The notes under the pieces were generated by a model, which saw only the letters and a program-made list of their open reading frames with translations, was not told the DNA's origin and did no database searches. The position numbers and the translations under genes were made by a program. Source: Shinella sp. XGS7 (GTDB lineage Bacteria > Pseudomonadota > Gammaproteobacteria > Burkholderiales > Burkholderiaceae_C). Taken from it: DNA of 64,000 nt. Location of the stretch: contig NZ_CP084758.1 of assembly GCF_020535565.1 (NCBI RefSeq), positions 4,849,001-4,913,000 on the forward strand, in the 5' to 3' direction. The first letter of the stretch is position 1; each line of letters begins with the position of its first letter. Positions 58,057 through 64,000 of the stretch are shown here, piece by piece.

Positions 58057-59469
58057 TTGGACCACAGCCTTGACGCCCATCTGCGACTGCTGCTGGAGCA
58101 GCAGCGGCGCGCCTTCCTGGCCGAGCCCCTGCCCAGCCTGGCCCAGCGGCGCGAGCGCGTGGCACGCGTGCTGCGCATGAGCCGCGAGCACGCGGATGCC
58201 ATCGCCGCGGCCATCAGCCAGGACTTCGGCCACCGCGCGCCGCAGGAAACCGCGCTGGCCGACCTCTTCACCGTGCAGGCCGCGGCCCGCCACACCCTGC
58301 GCCATCTGCGCGCCTGGATGCGCCCGCGCCGCATGCCCACGGCCCTGCACTTCTGGCCCGGGCGCAACCGCCTGCTGCCTCAGCCCCTGGGCGTGGTGGG
58401 CGTGATCGCGCCCTGGAACTACCCCTGGCAGCTGGCCCTGAGCCCGGCCCTGGCGGCCCTGGCCGCGGGCAACCGCGTGCTGATCAAGCCCTCGGAGCTC
58501 ACGCCCGCCACCTCGGCCCTGATGGCCCGCCTGGTGGGCGAGTACTTCGCGCCCGAGGAGATGCAGGTGGTGACCGGCGGCGCCGAGGTGGCGCGCGCCT
58601 TCGCCGCCCTGCCCTTCGACCATCTCTTCTTCACCGGCTCCACCGCGGTGGGTCGCCTGGTGGCCCAGGCCGCAGCCCCCAACCTCACGCCCGTGACCCT
58701 GGAGCTGGGCGGCAAGTCGCCGGTGATAGTGCACGCCAGCGCCGACCTGGCCCGGGTGGCCGAGCGTCTGGCCTATGCCAAGCTGCTCAATGCGGGCCAG
58801 ACCTGCATCGCCCCCGACTATGTGCTGGCCCCGCACGGCCTGGTCGAGCCCCTGGCGCAGGCGGTGCTGGCCGCCATGCGCCGGCTCTATCCGCGCATTG
58901 CCGGCAACCCCGACTACAGCAGCATCGTCAACAGCCGGCACCACGCGCGCCTGCAAGGCCTGCTGGACGAGGCGCGCACGCGCGGCGCCCGCCTGCTGCC
59001 CAGCCATGCGGACCAGCCCGAGGACCGGCGCCTGGTGCCGCATCTGCTGCTGGACGTGGACGAGGACATGGCCGTGATGCGCGAGGAAATCTTCGGCCCC
59101 CTGCTGCCCATCGTCGGCTGCGAAGACCTGGACGAGGCCCTGCGCTTCGTGCAGCGCCGCGACCGCCCGCTGGCGCTCTACTTCTTCGGCCAGGACGCCG
59201 CGGCGCGTGACCGCGTGCTGCGCGAGACGCATGCGGGCGGGGTCACGGTCAACGACTGCCTCTGGCATATCGGCCAGGAGGACCAGCCCTTTGGCGGCGT
59301 GGGCGCCAGCGGCCAGGGCGCTTATCACGGGCGCTGGGGCTTCGAGCGCTTCAGCCATCTCAAGCCGGTGTTCCTGCAGCCGCGCTGGGCCGGCACGCGG
59401 CTCTTCCAGCCGCCCTATGGGCGCGTCTTCGAACGCCTGCTGGGCCTGCTACGCCGTCTGGCGGGATGA
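58057..59469 (+). CDS. Aldehyde dehydrogenase (coniferyl-aldehyde type)
   Basis: NAD(P)-dependent dehydrogenase oxidising an aldehyde to acid, 470 residues from a TTG at 58057, chosen because GAGGAG lies six bases before it and no ATG or GTG precedes the conserved start. Active-site Cys in NAGQTCIAPDYVL, general base Glu in TLELGGKSPVIVHA, cofactor motif FFTGSTAVGRLV, and APWNYPWQLALSP. The short form without an N-terminal extension matches coniferyl aldehyde/long-chain aldehyde dehydrogenases. Overlaps the alcohol dehydrogenase gene as ATGA. Confidence 0.9.
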   Translation: MDHSLDAHLRLLLEQQRRAFLAEPLPSLAQRRERVARVLRMSREHADAIAAAISQDFGHRAPQETALADLFTVQAAARHTLRHLRAWMRPRRMPTALHFWPGRNRLLPQPLGVVGVIAPWNYPWQLALSPALAALAAGNRVLIKPSELTPATSALMARLVGEYFAPEEMQVVTGGAEVARAFAALPFDHLFFTGSTAVGRLVAQAAAPNLTPVTLELGGKSPVIVHASADLARVAERLAYAKLLNAGQTCIAPDYVLAPHGLVEPLAQAVLAAMRRLYPRIAGNPDYSSIVNSRHHARLQGLLDEARTRGARLLPSHADQPEDRRLVPHLLLDVDEDMAVMREEIFGPLLPIVGCEDLDEALRFVQRRDRPLALYFFGQDAAARDRVLRETHAGGVTVNDCLWHIGQEDQPFGGVGASGQGAYHGRWGFERFSHLKPVFLQPRWAGTRLFQPPYGRVFERLLGLLRRLAG

Positions 59470-61112
59470 GCGCCATGAACTCTGCCCAGGCGCTGCTCGG
59501 CAGCGATTGCGACTACCTGATCGTTGGCGGCGGCTCGGCCGGTGCGGCCCTGGCCGGCCGCCTCAGCGAGGATCCGAACTGCCGTGTCACCCTGATCGAG
59601 GCCGGCGGCGCCGGCGACAACTGGGTGGTCAAGACGCCTTTTGCCGGCGTGCTGCAGATCCCCAGCAAGCTCAACAACTGGGCTTTCGAGACCGTCCCCC
59701 AGGCCGGCCTCAACGGCCGGCGCGGCTACCAGCCGCGCGGCAAGGTGCTGGGCGGCTCCTCGGCCATCAATGCCATGGTCTATATCCGCGGCCACCGCAG
59801 CGACTACGACGCCTGGGCCGCGGCCGGCAATCCGGGCTGGGGCTTCGACGACCTGCTGCCCTACTTCATCCGCTCGGAGCACAACAACCGCCTGGGCGCG
59901 CCCTGGCATGGCCAGGCGGGGCCTTTGCGCGTCAGCGATCTGCGCACGGACAGCCCGCTGCACGCCGCCTGGCTCGAGGCCGCCCGCCACTGCGGCCATC
60001 CGGTGCTGGATGATTTCAACGGCCCCAGCATGGAGGGCCTGGGCGTCTACCAGGTGACCCAGCACGAGGGCGAGCGCTGGAGCGCGGCGCGCGCCTATCT
60101 GCACCCGCACCGGGGCCGCCGGCCCAATCTGCAGCAGCTCACCCAGACCCGCGTGCTGCGCGTGCTGCTGGAGGGCCGGCGCGCCGTTGGCCTGGAAGTG
60201 CAGGACGCCCGCGGCCAGCGCCGCACGCTGCGCGCCGCGCGCGAGGTGGTGCTCAGCGCCGGCGCCCTGCAATCGCCCCAGCTGCTGATGCTCTCGGGCA
60301 TCGGCGATGGCGAGGCCCTGCAGCGCCTGGGCATACCGGTGGCCCATCATCTGCCTGGCGTGGGCCGCAATCTGCACGACCACCCGGACTTCGTCTTCGG
60401 CTACCTCTCCAAGAGCCTGGACACGGTGGGCATCTCGGCGCGCGGCGGCTGGCGCCTGCTGCAGTCCCTGGCCCGCTACCGGCGCGAGCGCCGCGGCATG
60501 CTGAGCACCAATTTCGCCGAGTGCGGCGGCTTTCTGAGCACGCGCGAGGGCCTGCCTGCGCCCAATATGCAGCTGCATTTCGTGGTGGCCCTGGTCCAGG
60601 ACCATGCGCGGCGCCTGGGCCTGGGGCATGGCCTGTCCTGCCATGTCTGCCTGCTGCGCCCGCGCAGCCGCGGCAGCCTGAGCCTGGCCAGCGCCGATCC
60701 GCTGGCCGCGCCCCTGATAGACCCGGCTTTTCTGCAGCACCCCGAGGATGTGCGCGAACTGGCCGAGGGCTATCGTCTGACCCGCGACCTGATGCGCGCC
60801 CCCAGCCTCAAGGCCTTCTGGACCCATGAGATCTGGAGCCGCGAGGCCGAGAGCGAAGCTCAGATCGAGGCCTTGCTGCGCCAGCGCGTGGACACGGTCT
60901 ACCACCCCGTGGGCAGCTGCAAGATGGGCCCGGCCGGGCGTGACCCGCTGGCCGTGGTGGACGCCGAGCTGCGCGTGCACGGCATCGAGGGCCTGCGCGT
61001 GGTGGACGCCTCGATCATGCCCCAGGTGGTGAGCGGCAACACCAATGCGCCCAGCATCGTGATCGGCGAGAAGGCGGCCGATCTGATGCGCGCTGCGCGC
61101 GCTCGCGCCTGA
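59466..61112 (+). CDS. GMC-family FAD alcohol dehydrogenase (AlkJ/choline dehydrogenase-like)
   Basis: Flavoprotein of 548 residues. FAD loop DYLIVGGGSAGAALAGRLSEDPNCRVTLIEAGG at the N-terminus, GMC signature 1 PRGKVLGGSSAINAMVYIRGH, signature 2 GALQSPQLLMLSGIGD, catalytic His in YHPVGSCKMGP and Asn/His in NTNAPSIVIGEKAADLM. With the upstream aldehyde dehydrogenase it would carry an alcohol to the acid, as AlkJ-AlkH do with alkanols. Substrate range is inferred. It starts at ATG 59466 (MSAMNS); the second ATG is possible. Confidence 0.92.
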   Translation: MSAMNSAQALLGSDCDYLIVGGGSAGAALAGRLSEDPNCRVTLIEAGGAGDNWVVKTPFAGVLQIPSKLNNWAFETVPQAGLNGRRGYQPRGKVLGGSSAINAMVYIRGHRSDYDAWAAAGNPGWGFDDLLPYFIRSEHNNRLGAPWHGQAGPLRVSDLRTDSPLHAAWLEAARHCGHPVLDDFNGPSMEGLGVYQVTQHEGERWSAARAYLHPHRGRRPNLQQLTQTRVLRVLLEGRRAVGLEVQDARGQRRTLRAAREVVLSAGALQSPQLLMLSGIGDGEALQRLGIPVAHHLPGVGRNLHDHPDFVFGYLSKSLDTVGISARGGWRLLQSLARYRRERRGMLSTNFAECGGFLSTREGLPAPNMQLHFVVALVQDHARRLGLGHGLSCHVCLLRPRSRGSLSLASADPLAAPLIDPAFLQHPEDVRELAEGYRLTRDLMRAPSLKAFWTHEIWSREAESEAQIEALLRQRVDTVYHPVGSCKMGPAGRDPLAVVDAELRVHGIEGLRVVDASIMPQVVSGNTNAPSIVIGEKAADLMRAARARA

Positions 61113-61143
61113 GTGGTATGGCGGCGTGGCGGCTCAGCCGAGA

Positions 61144-62058
61144 TCAGCGGGCTGAGTCCGGGTTGAGCGCGCCCAGGGCCTGCACCAGGGTGTCGAAGAC
61201 CAGGCGGGTGCGCGCCGGCACCGGCGCGCGCTGCGAGCGGTACACATAGAGCGACCAGGGCGGGGAGCGTTCCGCCTCCAGCGCCCGCACGAGCTGGCCC
61301 CGCGCCAGCAGGGGCGCGGCCATGAAATCGGCCACCTGGCCCCAGCCCACGCCGGCGCAGATGGCGTCGAACTCGGCATCGGCATCGTCGCTGGTGAAGA
61401 CCGGGCGCGGCGGCGAGACCTGGCGGCCCTCGCTGAACAGCCAGGGCCAGGGCCGGCCGGAGTTGTGGTCGATCAGGGCCGTGGTGGGCTGGCCCGCGGA
61501 CAGCTCATCCAGGCTTTGCGGGATGCCGACGCGGGCCGCCAGCGCGGGCGTGCCCACCACCTCCAGGCGGATGGGCGCCACCGGGCGGGCCACGAAGAGG
61601 CTGTCCCGCATGGGGCCGATGCGCACGCCCACATCGATCTGCTGGTCCACCACCTGGGCCAGGGCATCCGAGAGGCGCAGATCGATCTGCAGGCCGGGAT
61701 GGGCTGGCAGGCAGTCGGCCAGGGCCTGCAGCACGCCGCGCCGGCCCAGGGAGATGGGCGCCGTCACCCGCACCGTGCCCGCCAGCTCCGAAGGCTGACG
61801 CCGGCCGCTGCGGTGAAAGAGCTGGTCCACGCCCTGCACCGCCTCGCGCGCGCGGTCCAGCAGCTGCTGGCCAAAGTCGCTGAGCTGCACGCCGCGGGTG
61901 TTGCGGTGAAAGAGCGGCTCGCCCAGCTCGTCCTCCAGCTCCTTGACCACCCGCGTCACCACCTGGGGCGAGACGGCCAGACGCTGGGCCGCGTCGCGGA
62001 AATTGCGGCTGTCGGCCGCCACGGTGAAGACCCGGAGGGCTTCCAGTCGATTGCTCAT
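61144..62058 (-). CDS. LysR-family regulator (CrgA-like), divergent from an SDR
   Basis: Regulator of 304 residues. HTH: EALRVFTVAADSRNFRDAAQRLAVSPQVVTRVVKELEDELGEPLFHRNTRGVQLSDFG (about 6-63), then effector domain from AGTVRVTAPISLGRRGVLQALADCLPAHPGL, with DVGVRIGPMRDSLFVARPVAPIRLEVVGTPAL typical of the CrgA group. It is divergent from the SDR gene and a perfect palindrome lies between them. Confidence 0.93.
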   Translation of the reverse strand: MSNRLEALRVFTVAADSRNFRDAAQRLAVSPQVVTRVVKELEDELGEPLFHRNTRGVQLSDFGQQLLDRAREAVQGVDQLFHRSGRRQPSELAGTVRVTAPISLGRRGVLQALADCLPAHPGLQIDLRLSDALAQVVDQQIDVGVRIGPMRDSLFVARPVAPIRLEVVGTPALAARVGIPQSLDELSAGQPTTALIDHNSGRPWPWLFSEGRQVSPPRPVFTSDDADAEFDAICAGVGWGQVADFMAAPLLARGQLVRALEAERSPPWSLYVYRSQRAPVPARTRLVFDTLVQALGALNPDSAR

Positions 62059-62087
62059 GCGCTGTGTTCCAGGGCTTCAAGGCTTGA

Positions 62088-62110
62088 TGAATTCCAAATT
62101 TTGGAATTCA
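62088..62110. promoter_or_regulatory. Perfect 23-bp palindrome, candidate LysR operator
   Basis: TGAATTCCAAA, single T, TTTGGAATTCA: 11-bp arms around one central base. It contains a T-N11-A core (TTCCAAATTTTGGAA). It starts 29 bases before the lysR start codon and 87 bases before the SDR ATG. Confidence 0.8.
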
Positions 62111-62197
62111 GAACGCCGAAAGCGTCAATATACAGAGAACACTGCGATCTTCAAACTCTCGCCATCGATTCAACACCCGAGCCCACAAGGAGTCTCC

Positions 62198-62950
62198 ATG
62201 AGCACGGACAACGGCATCCAGAACAAGGTCGTCATCATCACCGGCGCGAGCAGCGGCCTGGGCGAGGCCACCGCCCGCCACCTGGCCGCACGCGGCGCCA
62301 AGCTGGTGCTGGCCGCACGCCGCACCGAGCGCCTGCAGGCGCTGGTCCAGCAGATCGAAGCCGCCGGCGGCGAAGCCCTGGCCGTGGCCACCGATGTGGT
62401 GGACATGGCCCAGGTCCAGGCCCTGGCCGACCAGGCCAAGGCGCGTTTCGGCCGCATCGATGTGCTGGTCAACAACGCCGGCATCATGCCCCTGGCCCCG
62501 CTGTCCAAGCTCAAGGTGGACGAGTGGAGCCGCATGATCGACGTGAACGTCAAGGGCGTGCTGCACGGCATCGCCGCCGTGCTGCCCACCATGGAAGCGC
62601 AAAAGAGCGGCCACATCATCAACATCGCCTCGGTCGCCGGCCTGAAGATCTTCAGCCCCATCGGCGCGGTCTACAGCGCGACCAAGTTTGCGGTGCGCGC
62701 CCTCTCCGAGGGCCTGCGCGCCGAGGCGCCGGAGGGCGTGCGCACCACCATCGTCTCGCCTGGGGCGGTCGAGTCCGAACTCAAGCTGGGCAGCAGCGAT
62801 GCCGATACCGCCGCCGGCGTGAAGGCTTTCTATGAGGCCAACCAGATCCCGGCCGACTCGGTGGCCCGCGCCATCGCCTACGCCATCGAGCAGCCGGCCA
62901 CGGTGGATGTGAACGAGATCGTGCTGCGCCCCACGGTGCAGGACTTCTGA
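62198..62950 (+). CDS. Short-chain dehydrogenase/reductase
   Basis: Classical SDR oxidoreductase of 250 residues, NADP-preferring by its basic residues ([11 protein letters not shown]). Cofactor loop [28 protein letters not shown] motif [19 protein letters not shown], catalytic Ser-Tyr-Lys in [39 protein letters not shown] precedes ATG 62198. The substrate is unknown; the divergent CrgA-like LysR probably controls it, an arrangement common in proteobacteria. Confidence 0.94.
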   Translation: MSTDNGIQNKVVIITGASSGLGEATARHLAARGAKLVLAARRTERLQALVQQIEAAGGEALAVATDVVDMAQVQALADQAKARFGRIDVLVNNAGIMPLAPLSKLKVDEWSRMIDVNVKGVLHGIAAVLPTMEAQKSGHIINIASVAGLKIFSPIGAVYSATKFAVRALSEGLRAEAPEGVRTTIVSPGAVESELKLGSSDADTAAGVKAFYEANQIPADSVARAIAYAIEQPATVDVNEIVLRPTVQDF

Positions 62951-62982
62951 TCCCCCACGGCCCCAGCCCCCCAACCGCCCCA

Positions 62983-63021
62983 TGCGGCCCGCGCGTCCCC
63001 CTCCGGGGCCTGCGGGCCGCA
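62983..63021 (+). other. Stem-loop downstream of the SDR gene
   Basis: TGCGGCCCGC (62983-62992) and GCGGGCCGCA (63012-63021) pair as a 10-bp stem with a 19-base loop. No T-run follows. The surrounding sequence vaguely recalls the dispersed repeat in inverted orientation (CCCCTCCGGGG core), which may be a degraded copy. Confidence 0.45.
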
Positions 63022-63138
63022 GGCATTCCGGCTTGGGGAATTCTGTTTGCGCCAAACGCGCATACACGCGAACACCGCCGGCCGGCACACTGCGGGCCGG
63101 CGCACCGGCCGCACCGGCCCCACCCCCAGGAGAAGCCC

Positions 63139-63615
63139 ATGAGCACTGCACTCACCGTCAACGGCCGCCCGCAGGCCATCGACGCCGACCAAGACATGCC
63201 CCTGCTGTGGGCCCTGCGCGATGAGCTGGGCCAGACCGGCACCAAGTTCGGCTGCGGCATGGGCTTGTGCGGGGCCTGCACGGTGCACATCGACGGCCAG
63301 GCGGTGCGCTCCTGCATCACGCCGCTGAGCGAGGCGCAGGGCAAGCGCGTCACCACCATCGAAGGCCTGGAAGCCGACCGCACCGGCCGCGCGGTGCAGC
63401 AGGCCTGGGTGGCCCTGGATGTGGCCCAGTGCGGCTACTGCCAGGCGGGACAGATCATGTCGGCCGCGGCCCTGCTGCGCCGCAACCGCCGCCCCACCGA
63501 CACCCAGATCGACGAGGCCATGGCCGGCAATATCTGCCGCTGTGCCACCTACACCCGAATCCGCGCCGCCATCCATGCCGCGGCCAAGGCCCTGGCCGCT
63601 GGGGAGGTACGCTGA
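63139..63615 (+). CDS. 2Fe-2S subunit of an isoquinoline 1-oxidoreductase-like molybdoenzyme
   Basis: Small iron-sulfur subunit (IorA type) of the xanthine-oxidase family, 158 residues. Plant-ferredoxin cluster [21 protein letters not shown] (about 38-60) and second cluster C-G-Y-C...[14 protein letters not shown] (about 97-140). It passes electrons from the molybdenum site. AGGAGAAGCCC precedes the ATG; the stop overlaps the large-subunit start as TGATG. Confidence 0.95.
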   Translation: MSTALTVNGRPQAIDADQDMPLLWALRDELGQTGTKFGCGMGLCGACTVHIDGQAVRSCITPLSEAQGKRVTTIEGLEADRTGRAVQQAWVALDVAQCGYCQAGQIMSAAALLRRNRRPTDTQIDEAMAGNICRCATYTRIRAAIHAAAKALAAGEVR

Positions 63616-64000
63616 TGAACACCCTGCAAGACACGAACCCCAGCGCCCTGGACGGCGTGGCGCTGAACCGCCGTGAGTGGCTGTCTCTGCTGAGCGCGGG
63701 CGGTCTGGTGCTGGGCCTGAGCGCCACGGGCGAGCTGCATGCCGCGGAGGCAGCCAAGTTCGGCGGCGACGCCATGCCCGGCGGCCTGGTGGACAACCCC
63801 CTGGTCTTTGTGTCCGTGGACCCGGATGGCACGGTGCGCATCGTCTGCCACCGCTCCGAAATGGGCCAGGGCGTGCGCACCAGCGTGCCCATGGTGGTGG
63901 CCGATGAGATGGAGGCCGAATGGTCGCGGGTGCGCGTGATCCAGGCCCAGGGCGACCATGCCCGCTATGGCAACCAGAACACCGATGGCTCGCGCAGCCT
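63615..64000 (+). CDS. Molybdopterin-binding large subunit, isoquinoline 1-oxidoreductase-like (partial, N-terminal)
   Basis: Only about 128 N-terminal residues are in the window. A Tat signal is seen (NRREWLSLLSAGGLVLGLSATGELHA), then the IorB-like start of the mature protein (NPLVFVSVDPDGTVRIVCHRSEMGQGVRTSVPMVVADEMEAEWSRVRVIQAQGD). This type of enzyme hydroxylates N-heterocycles or oxidises aldehydes. Export as a folded cofactor enzyme would use the TatABC system encoded at the left edge. Confidence 0.93.
   Translation, partial: MNTLQDTNPSALDGVALNRREWLSLLSAGGLVLGLSATGELHAAEAAKFGGDAMPGGLVDNPLVFVSVDPDGTVRIVCHRSEMGQGVRTSVPMVVADEMEAEWSRVRVIQAQGDHARYGNQNTDGSRS

Overview
The window is about 70% G+C with tightly packed genes and many ATGA/TGATG stop-start overlaps. 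Gene content and order (hisI-hisE-membrane protein-hinT-tatABC; argB-HAD-slmA; dusB-fis-purH; imuA-imuB-dnaE2; a PEP-CTERM protein; a phasin) point to a betaproteobacterium of order Burkholderiales, probably the Rubrivivax/Roseateles/Paucibacter (Sphaerotilaceae) group. This is inferred from gene order and protein sequence by eye; no search was run. It looks like ordinary chromosome: I see no prophage, integron, CRISPR array, rRNA or tRNA, and no gap without a gene longer than 300 bases (the longest is 31582-31871).

Layout. 1-7316 (leftward): end of the histidine pathway plus Tat secretion (tatC partial, tatB, tatA, hinT, membrane protein, hisE, hisI), a Nudix hydrolase, an AAA ATPase, slmA, an orphan NarL-type response regulator, a HAD phosphatase and argB. 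7434-9147 (rightward): CDF metal transporter, dtd, cupin. 9163-11481: gamma carbonic anhydrase, an orphan Bug-type binding protein, a rhodanese-like exported protein without the catalytic Cys. 11518-20281 (leftward): Liv-type ABC transporter between two CoA-ligase-type enzymes, facing a Crp/Fnr regulator across a perfect 18-bp palindrome; livH carries an apparent one-base frameshift at a T5 run. 21202-30344 (leftward): dipeptide-type ABC transporter, a D-serine dehydratase/D-threonine aldolase-like enzyme, an RpiR regulator and an N-acyl-D-amino-acid deacylase, divergent from ridA across two perfect TGAAA-N5-TTTCA palindromes.

31872-37209: SOS mutagenesis cassette imuA-imuB-dnaE2 behind a near-consensus LexA box. 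37305-43168: peptidoglycan hydrolase-like protein, small membrane proteins, a RusA-like protein, an NlpE-HslJ lipoprotein, a GNAT enzyme, and a LysR regulator divergent from a quinone-oxidoreductase-like enzyme. 43181-50832: nudC, a chemoreceptor, a small lipoprotein, then a fatty acyl-CoA reductase of the Maqu_2507 type divergent from a PhaF-like phasin and a patatin, followed by a PEP-CTERM protein. 50908-57869: M32 carboxypeptidase, YqaA-like membrane protein, a family-3 binding protein, dusB-fis-purH, another family-3 binding protein. 58057-64000: aldehyde dehydrogenase plus GMC alcohol dehydrogenase, a LysR regulator divergent from an SDR across a perfect 23-bp palindrome, and the start of an isoquinoline-oxidoreductase-like two-subunit molybdenum enzyme with a Tat signal.

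The most notable points are the livH frameshift, the self-contained D-amino-acid operon with its likely RpiR operators, the Crp- and LysR-type palindromes, a dispersed GC-rich repeat (four copies, one supplying a start codon), the reductase-phasin-patatin group, and a CoA-ligase-like protein with an altered P-loop.
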